Source: Lycium barbarum
Taxonomy: Eukaryota > Streptophyta > Magnoliopsida > Solanales > Solanaceae
NCBI RefSeq assembly: GCF_019175385.1
Contig: NC_083345.1
Location: forward strand, 122,577,657 to 122,641,656
Length of the DNA stretch: 64,000 nucleotides
Direction of reading: 5' to 3'
Shown here: piece by piece, positions 1 to 12,097 of the stretch
Position numbering within the stretch: the stretch's first letter is position 1
Layout of the letters: each line of letters opens with the position of its first letter
Notes under the pieces: model-generated
What the model was told of the DNA's origin: nothing
What the model saw: the letters and a program-made list of their open reading frames with translations, nothing else
Database searches by the model: none
Made by a program: the position numbers and the translations under genes

Positions 1-270
1 TTGCCAGATCCCAATGCTGCAAAGAAAGATCAATGCTAGTATTTTCAGATTGTTCCATCAATGCTATTTTCAGATTGTACCTTTCATGTATCCTTGCAAC
101 GATTAGCAAAGGGAGGACTAGGAGTTAGGGCGCACATAAGGATTTACTTATTTAGGAGTCAAACCATTTTTTCTTTGATCAGGATTTTCTCTAATTGTTT
201 TTTTATATTGTTATACTTATAGTACTATTTACGTGATTTTTAAATACGTAAATTTTATTTTAAAGTACTT
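1..270. other. Intergenic flank, left half of an interrupted repeat
   Basis: No gene is visible here. The last hundred bases are AT-rich and end in the target site TACTT, which is repeated at 3265-3269 after the solo LTR. Joined to the sequence after 3264, the stretch resembles a dispersed MITE-like repeat whose related copy lies near 41290-41385, which shares the ACTTGAAGAATYTATGT and ACTGTTTGACTCCC motifs. The left end of that repeat was not found. Confidence 0.4.
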
Positions 271-3264
271 TGTTATATCCCGTGTTTTCGCACATTTGGA
301 AAATTTGAAATAATTTTGACTTGTAAGAAATAAGGTCATAATTGATTTTATTTAACACATGAGTTGTTTATGAAAGAATATTAATGTGGAAATGTTGGAG
401 AAGGCCAAGGGTAAAATTGGAGTTTTGGAAATTAGCTTCGGGAATTTCAAAACAAGAATTTTAACCAATTGGGCTCAAAAAAATGAAAAGAAAAAAATGA
501 GGCCCAAATGAGAGAGGGGTGGCCGGCCACATAGTGGCCCAAGCCCATGATTTTATTAATTATCCATGTGATAACTAATATAAAGGATCAACTAATGAGT
601 CATAACACCTAGAAACTTCAAGAAATTAGAAAGCAAGAACAAAACAAGCAAGAAGAGCACAAAAAAAGGGCCATTCGGCCAAGCTCAAGGATTTTTGCCC
701 CTTTGAAATCTCTCTCCAAAAATTATTTTCTTGTGGTTTTTCCACTAATTCAAGGGTCCTTTACAACTTAGTGTAGCTATTTTGGAAGATAAGGAGCTTG
801 GTTCATCAAGTTGACAACTTGGTCAAGTGAAGAAGAGTGGAGAAAAAGGTAAGAATCAATTCCTTTTTATTATGTTATGAAGGTTTGTTTGTGTTGTAGT
901 ATGTAGAAATGAGTAGAAATTATGGAAATATAGAAGTTTGCAAAGTGGGTGTGTATGTATGTAGCTAGCCGTGTGTGTGCATTGTTGTGTGAGTAATATG
1001 AGTTGAATTTTATGTTGTATTCTAGTTGTGGTTATGGTGAAAGTTATATTGGAAATGAAAATTGAATGAATTTGGTTGAAGTTGGAAAAATAGGTGTTGG
1101 CCGTGTGGTATATGGAAGTTGAAATGGAAATGAATTAATGTTGTTTAATATGTTAGTTGTGTTGTTGTGATCCTTGCAATGTAAATGAAGGTAAAATGGT
1201 TTAAGTTGGCATTGAAATGGAATGTAGAAGATTATGTCATTTTAGAATGATTTTATGATATTGTGGAAATGAAGTTGTTAAGGTGCAAATTATGATTATT
1301 GTTGATGGAATTGGAAGATGGAAATATGTTATGAATAGGTAGGTTGAAGATTAGAAGTTTCGGATGAATTATGGTTTTGGTGGAAATTTGTATATTTTGT
1401 ATATTTTGTAGAAATGATATGAAATGCTTCCGAATTGTATTGTGATGATCTTGATTAGTAATGAATATGAGAATGTTGGTATTGATTTGGAAATGTGAAG
1501 TTGGAATGAAAGTTATTGCATTATGTTGGAAAGAAGACTAGTTATGCTATATTGTGTTTTGTAATGATTGTTGGTGTTGTTGGTATTGTTGTTGGTTTGG
1601 TTGTTGATGATTGGGGCCGAGTTAAATCTCGGGGATGTTGTATGTATAGGGGAGGTGCTGCCCAAATTTTTGTAGAAAAGTATAAGTTAAGATTCAAGTT
1701 CTAAAGGCTTGAAATTGATAATTGGTAAATGTGACCAATTGCAGATTTTTGACGAAACGGGAATTAAATTTGGACTAGCGTAAAGGGCAAAAAAGGTCTG
1801 TAAAGCCGTCCCTTTCCTTCTTTTGGCATGTCCTAGGTGTACTAGGGATTGATTTGAGCCTCGGAAAGTATTCTGTTCATGGAAACCCGAGATTGAAAAT
1901 GTCCCTTTTTCATTCAATAGAATTGAGTACTAATTGTATGTTTTGTTGAAAGAATTGTGCAAGCTTTCTCAAATTGTCTTGAAAGTTAGGGAATGTCCCT
2001 AGAACCTCCATAGGTGACTCCATAGACTTAATAGACGTAATTTGCGCCCATCGCTTTAGTTGACCCGAGGTGGGCCCACTATTTCTGACTTGTCTCTTAT
2101 TGTACTAATGACTTATTTCCAAGCCATGTAAAATGAAACGTTTTCACTATCCTTCTAGCTACTAAAGGACAATTGTTTTAATAGTTCCCGTGAGTCTTGT
2201 AAACTGTTTTGGAATATGGAAGCGACCTCAAAAAGATTATTTCTCCGTAACTTATTATCACATCCGAAGTACACTTACTATGATTCCGTCCGATTTCATT
2301 ATTCCGATTTGTCATTCGATATGTCTTATTGAGTCTCTGGAAATATATGGTATTTTATATTGCATTTAGTTTCTCACTACTCCATTCGTGGATGCCTCAA
2401 TGTTTCCCCCACTGAGCCCGGGCCAGGATATGTTGTCAAGCGTATTCCACTGCATTGTTCGCCGTGCCTCGATGTGAGGGGGCATGTCTACTTGTACATG
2501 GGTTGTGGAGTATGTTGTGCCATGTACACACATTCTGATATGACATGATATGATTTGATATGGCCATCTGATATGATACGGGGTTGTTCCCTCTTCTGGA
2601 GCATGATGTGTTGTGGCGCCAGTGTCAGGGTGGCGACCACGTTCTGTTCACCGAGTCCCTTGGTGGGGCCGGATATGATATGGCATATGTTTCTGCATAC
2701 ACTCTTTATGTTCTGAAAATATGCATTTGATAATCTGGACATTACACTCATTTTCTGTACGTTCTGTTCCGGTTACGATTTTGTTTCTGTGCTCCAGGCT
2801 TTACATATTCAGTACATATCTCGTACTGACCCCCTTTCTTCGGGGGCTGCGTTTTCATGCCGCGCAGGTACAGACGACAGATTTGCTGATCCGCTTGCTT
2901 AGGACTATATTCTGCTATCTTGGAGTGCTCTATTGTTCGGAGCCTACGTTTTGGTACAGTCTTTCGCCATTGTACATATGTATACTATGCAGGGGTACGA
3001 CGGGGCCCTGTCCCGTCTTATGATTCTGATGTGTTATGTAGAGGTCTGTAGACATACATGTGGGTTCTGTATATGTTTTGGGTTGATATGATCTGTGATA
3101 GCGTTATCGTCTTCTACGTGCTATATCTGTTCATCTGTGATAGTTAGTGACGCCATTTGACTTTTATATCTATATATTCTGCTAATATGCCGGTTTGGGT
3201 TATGGGGTACGTCTGGGTGTCCAGCACGGACACTAGTCACGGCCTACGGGGTTGGGTCGTGACA
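271..3264 (+). mobile_element. Solo LTR A, Ty3/gypsy type
   Basis: This is one LTR of about 3.0 kb with no internal domain. It begins TGTTATATCCCG and ends GGGTCGTGACA, so it has TG...CA termini, and it is flanked by a perfect 5-bp target duplication TACTT (266-270 and 3265-3269). A TATA-like CTAATATAAAGG lies at 575-586 and a consensus splice donor AAGGTAAGAA at 847-856. The middle part (about 600-2700) is closely similar to solo LTR D at 34382. A solo LTR with a matching target duplication is the usual product of recombination between the two LTRs of one element. No protein-coding frame is credible inside it. Confidence 0.9.
575..586 (+). promoter_or_regulatory. TATA-like box of solo LTR A
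   Basis: CTAATATAAAGG lies about 305 bp into the LTR and about 265 bp before the GGTAAGAA splice-donor sequence. LTRs C, D and F have the same TATA-to-donor arrangement, which supports it as the retrotransposon core promoter. Confidence 0.45.
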
Positions 3265-3480
3265 TACTTGAAGAATTTATGTTTGAAATCGTAGTCAAAG
3301 AAGAACTGTTTGACTCCCCAAATAAGTCAACTCTCATATCCATTAGGACAGAGAGAATAGTAAAGTCAACCTTATAGTTCGACAAAATAAGACGATGTTG
3401 CGGAAGGTAGAATTTGAACCCTTAATCTCAAATATGAATATGTTATGCTTTAAATAAAGAGTAGAGAAACTCAGACATAC
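3265..3480. repeat. Right part of the MITE-like repeat interrupted by LTR A
   Basis: The sequence after the target duplication resumes a dispersed repeat with the motif ACTGTTTGACTCCC and an end like AGAGAGAATAGTA. A related copy occurs near 41290-41385. This places the LTR A insertion inside an older MITE-like sequence. Confidence 0.4.
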
Positions 3481-3535
3481 ATTGTACTGTATAACTTATT
3501 TTGGATTCTACGAAAAAAGCTCAAATATGATATCG

Positions 3536-3720
3536 CTACAAGAAACTTGGCCTTTAACGACCATTTCTTAACGAAGGGACATAAAATCCAATCGTTATAA
3601 GTGTATTTATAGCGACTAATTTTTTTTTCCGGACGTTAAAGATAGTTTTAGTCCAACATTAACGAGAGGATAATATTTGATCGTTAAAAAGTATAATATC
3701 CGGTCATTAAAAACTAAATT
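3536..3720 (+). mobile_element. Possible CACTA-type transposon end
   Basis: GCTACAAGAAACTTGGCC followed by TTTAACGACC resembles the CACTACAAGAAA terminus and GACC-rich subterminal repeats of plant CACTA (En/Spm) elements. Further AACGA and CGTTAAA motifs recur to about 3720. The first bases are mutated and no matching opposite end was found, so this is at most a degraded fragment. Confidence 0.35.
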
Positions 3721-6700
3721 ATTTAGTGAAAAAAAGCGCCACTTTTTCCCACTCTTTTACCAAGCCACCCTCGGCCCAAACCCCACTATCCTCCCTCCCC
3801 CGTAGGAAAACCCTTAACCTCCTGATCTATGACAAATATGATCAGAGTTAACGAGTTATCAAGTACGATGAAAACCGCTCGTCATCTACAACAACTGTGA
3901 TCTTTTTGTTTGGAACTGAAAATTCAAATGAACTAGTACATTTTTTTGTTTGGAACTGAAAATTCACAAACATATTATTGATTGTGTCCTAAGATCAGTA
4001 ACGGTGTGAAAAACTGTGTTCCGCAAAATTGTATAAATTTGATTGATGTTTAATAGAACCTTCTGTGTAATGGCATAAACTGGTTGTGAATATGATGCCC
4101 CTAAATTCCTTGTTTCAGTTCATCCGCTAGTTGTAACTAGTGATTGTGGAATTGGGTATTCTTTTGTTCTTCCAATAATCTATGTTTGATGGCATCAATT
4201 AGGCTTTTCAGAAATTGTAATTTGCTTTTGAGTATTAGTAATTGAATCTTGTAATTGTTAAGCAATCTGCTTAGTTTTGACTAGTAGTAATCAAATTCCT
4301 AAGAATTTCTAGAGGCTATTAACGAGACAATAGTCCATCTCAGTCCATCTTTATTAGTGTTATCTATGGTACCGTGATTTTATTACCATTATGTCGTGGC
4401 AATGACTTCAGCGCTTTTCATTAGACATTGGTGAATTAGTGAACAACTTTCTTGAGGCTATTTGGTTGTTTTGTCCTTGATAGTATTTGTTGTGCCCGAA
4501 ATATTCTTCCTCGTTGTTATTGCTTCGTTGCTGCCTGTTTCTTATGATATAAATAAAGTTGACGTTGTTGCTGCCTGGTGACACTATTTATTAGGCTATC
4601 ATATTGATTCTTACTGCTGCTGTCCAGATTGTTGCTTGCGACTATGATATAAATTTTTATTAAGGTTCCGTTGTCTCGTGATGATAGTCATTGCATCGAA
4701 TATTACTGGTCTGAACATTACTACACTTACGGCTTTTGGCCTAGGATACAAACTACAATAGAGTCCATAAACCATCATTGTCCCTTCGTTGCTTTTGTCC
4801 CTCGATGCTATCTGGTTCGGTGTTTGAAATTTCTTTACTCGCAAATAATTAATTATTTGGAGGCTGTGACGATAATAGTCTAGAAAAGACAGCGAGGCAA
4901 GCAATGGCGGGGTTCACTGCTTGGCACGACAACCGGGATGGCAGGCGATTGATGCAATTGGTTACAGCCGTGGTGTGACCGGACCTTCTTCGCCTGTGCC
5001 TGAATACAGATCTGAGCCTCTATTTCAATTGTTTTCATGACCACCTTGGTATCATTATTTTTCCAATGCAGACCCTCATTGTTCATTGTTGAACTCATGT
5101 CACAAGGATTTTATTTTCATCTTTACTTAACTTTGTAGTAATGTAATTATAATTACGGATTTCTCGAATCTGAAAAATACATGTTTGCTTGTTTTAAGAA
5201 TATGCCAATAACTATTGTTATTCATCCCTAGGTTACATGTAAACTTAGAAGTAGGCAAATGCAGTTGAATCTATTTCTAGCACCTAAAACTATTTTTAGA
5301 ATATTCCAGCACTGTTAATGGTTATATGTTCTATTCTTTATTTCCATTCTTGCAATTAGTAATAAGGTTGAGGATTTAGTTTGTACCCCCTGAAAATGCA
5401 AAATGATAGCTGTCACTTAAAATTATCAGTTAGATTTTGAAGGAAACTTTTCCTTGTTTCTGCTGAATTTCTAGTAACAGAATGTTAGCCTCAATGCTAT
5501 ATGAAAGAACATTCTCCTTTGACTTACTTACATGATCTAACATTAAACAATATTTTTATAAAAATTCTTGATTTATAAACATGCTCAGATTGAGAAGATT
5601 GAGTAGTTACAGTTAATCTCATTAGTTTGAGTGAGTTTACAGACCAAAGATTTCAAAGTCCTTAATTCAATATAAGTCATGTTCCACAAAAATCAACTAG
5701 CCAATCCTGACTTCAAGACTTCTTTTTTAAGAAATTCGATTTCTTCTTTAGGAAGTATGTGCATTTATTTAAAATTTCATAGTATGGAAGTATGCGCATT
5801 TATTTAAAATTTCATAGTATGCTTTTTTTTATTTACTTTTTATTTTTTATTTTTTATTCTTATATCGCCAATGCTTCTTTAATTATGTTACTTGATTGTC
5901 AAGATGCTATCCTCATATTAAATGTGTTAAAATGCTTCATGTCACACACAAGTCAATTAACGTGCTTATATTTTGACTTCACATGAAATCGCTACATTAG
6001 GTGCCACATATTTCTACTAACCAATCTCTCTACTCTTGTGAGATGTTTCTATCTATGGAGTTTGATTGAAGACGTTTCCTAGAAGAGATGAAGGTCTTTC
6101 TGATTTGAATTGTCAGCTTGTTCCTTCCCTCTCAGGAATGTACACAAACTCTACTTAACTAGTGCTTTAATTATTCTCTTACTAATTAGGACTGAGCATC
6201 TAGTGATTGTTTTTACTTATTATATGCTTAGTTTCTGCTAAAAATTTAGAGTGATACATCTAGTCTATATTAATTAGCCGAGTAGCACGATGAAAAAGTT
6301 AATGTGTTATGGACAGTCATAGGATTAAGCTTCTGAATCACTAGGAATCTCAGCATTTCACTTCTGTAATTTATTATCTAGTATTAGTAGCAAGGAGATA
6401 AGTTTTGCTTTTCTTAGTCTAGTGGTTTGTCTATGTATTTCTATTATAATATTTTCTACCTATGTTTGCTCTTAACTGGTGAATCTCTTGAATGTGAAAA
6501 TTAATTTTGTGTCATTGTCCTTTGTGCATCTATGTGATATGTAGTTTTTTGCCAAAGCAATGACCAATGGATAAACGTAGATAATATCATTTATTTATTG
6601 ACTTGAACCAAGTTTGGTTATCTAGAAGTCTGATCTTTCTGTATATATGCTTCTGGGAAAAAGGATGAGGAATTTCTTCCACCTTCCCTATACGAGTAGT

Positions 6701-6832
6701 GAAGAAGTATAAAGCTCCTTAGTTGGTTGTTGACCAATGGAAAGCATTGGAGATACCTGTAAGACTGTGTATGCTACATTACACATACATATTCAAATAT
6801 GCAATTGCATTAGAATGTTGATAGTCTATTAT
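3721..6832. other. Non-coding stretch without a recognised gene
   Basis: This is about 3.1 kb of AT-rich sequence with only short frames and no protein I recognise. A 23-base direct repeat (TTTTGTTTGGAACTGAAAAT and onward) occurs near 3905 and 3945, and a 35-bp tandem duplication lies at 5751-5820. It may be the interior of a decayed DNA transposon or old intergenic DNA; the sequence does not decide. Confidence 0.4.
5751..5820. repeat. 35-bp tandem duplication
   Basis: Units 5751-5785 and 5786-5820 begin GGAAGTATG and differ at one base (T or C at the tenth position). This is a simple recent duplication with no evident function. Confidence 0.85.
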
Positions 6833-7494
6833 TGTTGACACCCAATTTTGTCCCGTCTTCCCCAAAATATTTATTTACGTTTCTAATATTTTTAACAACT
6901 TAAGAAGTAATTATTTATATTTTACTATAATTATTAGCTTTTACCGGCATTTCATTATTCCATTGCATTTATAGGTGTCATTATTTTTATTACCACTACC
7001 ACTATTATCCTTATCCTTATATTATCATTATTATTACTATTATTATTTTTTGTTATTATTATTATTACCAGTATTATTATAATTTGCACTATAATCATTT
7101 CAGCATTTTTACCATCCTATGCACACGCACCGCAGTTAAATAATAGCGTTTATTTACTGATATTATTACATGGCTGTTACGACGTCATATAATTTTATTT
7201 TTATCCGAGCACTGATAAATACATAATTTTATAGTAGGTAATATTTTTAATAAAAATAGATGTTTTATGCAAATTTAGAAGCCAAAATAGCACAAGGAGC
7301 AAATATATATTTTTAGCCCATCTGCCCCAATCATTTTATAGTCACTTTCCGATCAGCCCACATTCTAAAAATCGTCCACACATCCCACTAGACAAATCGA
7401 CCCAGCCCACACCCATTATTTGAACTGACCCGGTCCAGCCCGGTGACTCGACTTGGGTCAGTGAACAAAAGAACCCCTAGGGTTCTCCCTTTTT
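6833..7494 (+). mobile_element. Old LTR E, left part
   Basis: It begins TGTTGACACCCAATTTTGTC, the same start as the solo LTR at 20434. It also shares the ACCCGGTCCAGCCC motif found at 20918-20931. An ATT-rich microsatellite lies near 7010-7075. Element B is inserted after 7494, and LTR E continues at 15900. The start resembles LTRs of TAT/Ogre-type gypsy elements as I remember them, but that clade call is uncertain. Confidence 0.65.
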
Positions 7495-10400
7495 TGTCAC
7501 GACCCAACTAGGGACCGTGACGAGTACCCGATACTTGTACCGAGCACCCCTTATCTATCATTTTACCTCTATTCCTTAGTGGGCCGTATGAACTATATCA
7601 TATTTTTTTTGTTACTTAACATTAACATTAGTAGCTATTTATGAACATAGGCTAATAAACTTTGCTAGCACATTATACAGCGACAGGGACAACAAAAGTA
7701 CAAAACATCTGACTGTACATATCTGTCTACGAGCCTCTAAACGACGTACACATATACATATGAAGGGCCGGATCCTGCCATGCCCGATTATACACACAAA
7801 AGTAGTACCAAGAAACTGAGGCTCCGAAACAACTGGAGCGCTGCCAAGTACTGCTGATAGAGCTCCTAGGAATCAGATCCGCCTACCTGCTGACCTGCGT
7901 GGCATGAAACACAGCGTCCACAAGAAGGGACGTCAGTACGAATAGTGTACCGAGTATGTAAGGCATGGAAGAAAATACAAACAGAATCATAAAGTATGTT
8001 TAACAATATCATGGGATCATAGGACATATAGTGAGATAAGGAAGTAACCTGTACATTGGATTACCTTTTTAGGCCGGATACCATGCATGTTTGTCTTTCC
8101 CTTTTTTAAAATATTTCTTTTTCATAGACATAGAAAATGGAACTTATATCATGTTATGTCTCATCATAGCATATCGTATCGTATTATATCATATCATCTC
8201 ATATCATATCGTGTCAGGTCATGTCATGTCATGTCGGGCCATATCATATCATGTCATAGCATAGCACCGAACAATGTCGGCTCGCCCACATAGCACCGAA
8301 ATACATCGGCTCGCCCATATATCCCGCGTCCGGGCATCCCGCGTCCGGGATGATAACGCCAGCTGACCAGGTGGCAATGAAACGTGTTTCCCTTCCCATT
8401 CCCCATGTATCCCTTCCCCCACCCCATGCACATATACAAATCTTATATACATATGTCATGTAAGCATGCAGGAGAGCCCAAAGAAAATCATGTATCCATC
8501 GGAGTGACGTAAGGTCGGTGACCTCCGATTACCTCATGGAATAACCGTGATCGCTTTGTCTCACCTTGAAGGAACGAGTATTTTAAGGCGAGACTATCAA
8601 CGAAGAATAGCATTAGAAGTAAACATAAAATGAAATCATGGGCGTCATAGACGTTAGTTCATATGCTTTGAAATCTTTAGAAAATAGTGTCATAGCTAAG
8701 GAATAGAATTAAAGATCAAGAACTAGTTTAACACTTTCACATTCACATTGGACTTTTAACTTAAGACTCTCAGACATGGAATCATTCTTGTCATACTTAT
8801 CATTGACATATTCTCTTCCTTACATCATCATTATCATTATCATCATAGAAATATTCTCATTAGAATAGTTACAGTACTTGCCGTTTGATAAGCGGAATAA
8901 GGATCAAAAGTTTCCTTTGGATTCTACTTCGAAGTAAGTCAAATGAATCAATAAGGAAAATCCAGGAACAATGGGCCCACCTCGGGTCAAATGAGGCGGC
9001 GTACCAAATTTACGTACATTACATTTCATGACGTCATTTGTGAGGGTTTTAAGGTAGTCGGGTCCTGTTTATGCAAGTTCTAGGTGTTTAGGAAGTTTTT
9101 CCAACATTTCACACAATTTCTAGTTCAATTCTTCTGAATGAAAAAAGGGAAAACTTTAGATGCGGATTCCGGAGAATAGAGTTGTCCCCGAGGTTCATAT
9201 CCAACCTAGTATGTCTAAGACATGCCAAAGAAGGAAGGGTAAAGCTTTACATACCTTACGTCGTTCAAGGGCTCAGTCCAGCCAAGAACTTCCACAATTA
9301 ATATGATAAACCTATAATCGTAAGAATACGCACGTGACTTAAGAAGGCTTTCGCATATCATATATATTAATTGATGACTTAATTCCAAAACAAAACGGGC
9401 AGCTTCTCCTCTATATCATTAGCATCTCCCAATTTGGTATATCAGCCCAACAACAAATAAATCCCAAAAACACAACATGCATGTCCATAACAATTTCATA
9501 ATACTCTATAACGAGCGACAAGCTCGAATTACAATCCGTATACTCCATGGAACCTTTTCGTATGTTTTCTATTTAACCTTAAAAATATTCTCAATATGAT
9601 AAGGACATCATTTACCACAAATCTCGGCTTTATATCATATATTTACAACAAGAAAAACATCCCACAACTCCAACTCTATATCAATAGACAATTCTATTTG
9701 TAAGTTTGCGTTTATTCCATCAATTCCCATATCGATACTTGTATACACTTCTTTATTTTCGTATATACATTGTATAACAACAAGCAGGATAACAATAATT
9801 ACAGCACGTTTCACGATATTCCATCTCACTAAATAATTTATAATAACCACCAAACAGTCCGTATGATAACAATAACCATTTATCCGATTTCCCGCAATTA
9901 ATTTCGTAGTTCCCGTATCACAATTTAACTATGACCTGGACGAATTTAAATATATCTAGTATAGGAGAATTCTTACCTCATTTTCCAAAAACTCCTCTCC
10001 TTCTCCTTTACTTCATTTTGAAGAAAGTCCGAATTTAACAACACGACAAAATAAAACAACGAGATTGAAGGGGTATACAAAAACCCGTATGTTATCCTTG
10101 GTAAAAAAATATTACACTTCGCTTCTTTAAAATTGTAGCTCATGTTTCTGTTTTGGGTGTTGAACGAAAGAGAAAAAGAAATGTTGTCCACTGCTAATCT
10201 TCCATTAACTAGCGTAAGAAGAAGGTAAGAAATATGTATCTATCCATGCTATTTTAGATGAATTGATGTTGTCCCGAAGATATGTGTATAGTTGCACCAA
10301 AAGAATATAAGAGTTGTGTAATGTGTAGTGGGCATGTAGTGGACTGTGGAGTCCAATATTTTTAAAAAAATAGTCTCTATCTTTAAAAGCCACCTACCCG

Positions 10401-11301
10401 TTTTCATGCTTAATCATCTTCAGCAACTTTGCCAAGGAAGTCACGTGTAAAGTATAGTCAACAACTTAATATTTAACCTTTTTTTTCCATTAATACGTGT
10501 ACTATGCCACTAATAACTATCCAATTATATCCATTCATTTCTTGTCTTCCACTATAATTGTCCTCTTAATCAATCACACGCAAAATTAATTTCTTAATCT
10601 CAATTTACTTTAATATCAATTATTTTTAATACACTTCATATATTCATTGTCATGATTATGTGACGTAGCACTAATCCATAGCTTCATTTTCCACACATAA
10701 AATATTATTTTCAATTATCGTCATCACTTTTTTTTTAAATCATTTCGGAACTTCATTCCTTGTATCCGTACTTTCAGCAAACCAAGCGTCCTTCTTTCGT
10801 AACACAAATCTCAACCTTAAGTGTAGTATCTACTTAAATGAGTGAGCATAATCCATTTATGGCCGTGAGACCCATAACTTTTTTTGGCTTTACTTATATA
10901 TAGATTTTTGGTCCTAAAAGTAAACTAAATGGATACACACATTACATTAGTCACCTTATGCATTTTGCTCATGCATCCACGTGCAAGTAGTTGTCCCCCT
11001 TTAACAATTATCCATTCATCAACAATTAATTCACTAATCTTCTACTAATTCAACGATTAACGGAATTTCCTAGATAATTAATAATTTCTCCACTACCCTC
11101 CATGTATGATTAATTGCACACATAATTAATTCCTAATCTTCACTAACATCTCCACACTAATAATAATTAACTAGCATCTCGTGCAATTTTTAAAATTGGG
11201 ATTAAATATTTCCTGTCTCATGTCTCAAAAATAATCTTGTCCTTGAACTTATGTCGATTAGCTTACGAATAACCCAATGTACAAAAGTACGGGGTATAAC
11301 A
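7495..11301 (-). repeat. 3' LTR of element B
   Basis: The plus-strand ends are TGTCACGACCC and GGGGTATAACA. It contains a CATATC-type minisatellite (about 8148-8268), two 29-bp copies of a GCACCGAA...TCGGCTCGCCC unit (8264-8321) and a minus-strand splice-donor sequence GAGGTAAGAAT near 9970-9980. Short minus frames inside it are duplicated in the other LTR and are not genes. Confidence 0.9.
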
Positions 11302-11315
11302 TCCTTCCCCCCTTT
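11302..11315 (-). promoter_or_regulatory. Polypurine tract of element B
   Basis: The minus-strand sequence AAAGGGGGGAAGGA directly abuts the 3' LTR. This is where plus-strand DNA synthesis primes in LTR retrotransposons. A 20-base palindromic motif follows at 11318-11337. Confidence 0.85.
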
Positions 11316-12080
11316 AGAACATTCGTCCTCGAATGTTAAACAAGTCCTATATAGGTATACTGGTTATGGTGATCTCATAACAAATCAATTGTAACTCGAA
11401 CTTATCTATCATGATGTGCCTCTCTTTACTTAGCCTAATGTCATTCTCCACTTGACATTTATTAATAACATTCCTTTCTCTCCCATAATAATCCAATCAT
11501 AATCATCCACCCCCGTAATTAATTTCTAGGGAAATTTCGGCAAAGTTTCCTCTGTATTTCCTACTATCCCAAAACCTGCACGCAGGAAATACCAACCATG
11601 CCTCACAGGGCCAACACACATGCGTATATATATATCGTATCATATCGTGTCATAGCCACACAGGGCTAACGGTTTCAAATAAAAATATGAAAATGTCGAA
11701 ACTTACCTCACATGTCCAACTCAAACTGCACCTGTTACACTTTCCTGTTTACTTTCCCTTTCAATTTCCAACTTTATATTCCAATCATACCTCAAATGAC
11801 TTCCCCGATATACATTTTTCATACCATTGCTTACCTGAGTACTGTGTAGCTTCCAATATCATCAGTCACTGTCTTCTGTCGATGCCGTTCTTTGGCTGAA
11901 ATCAAGGGTTAGTAAAAAGGAATTTCATTTCTTATGGCTGGCTCTATCGCACGATCTAAGATCCAAAGAAAGGTAACACCCTAAATGTCCTGTAGCCTCC
12001 TGTTTATAGATGTGGTGCACAACACACCGATAAACAAGACTCTAATAGACACGGCTCGTAGACAAACCCCTAGGACGAAC
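11316..12080 (-). other. Non-coding interior of element B
   Basis: The interior holds no gag or pol similarity. The primer-site-proximal 170 bp (about 11930-12097) match the same part of element C, so B looks like a deletion derivative of a C-like element. A candidate splice acceptor lies at 11896-11898 on the minus strand: CTAAC, then TTGATTTCAG. Unlike in C and F, no ATG follows directly. The plus frame 11687-11899 is a chance frame. Confidence 0.6.
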
Positions 12081-12093
12081 TGCTCTGATACCA
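12081..12093 (-). promoter_or_regulatory. Primer binding site of element B (initiator-Met tRNA)
   Basis: The minus-strand TGGTATCAGAGCA is complementary to the 3' end of plant initiator methionine tRNA. It starts 4 nt inside the 5' LTR boundary and primes minus-strand cDNA synthesis. Confidence 0.9.
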
Positions 12094-12097
12094 CTTC

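Noticed and set aside
4611..5098. Minus frames of 97 and 72 codons
   Set aside because: No recognisable motif, no paralogue and no gene-like flanks; too weak to call.
8244..8459. Three overlapping minus frames of 61-71 codons, repeated at 12842, 19426 and 26788
   Set aside because: They are repeated because they lie in the LTRs; the frames cover tandem GCACCGAA units and minisatellite DNA.
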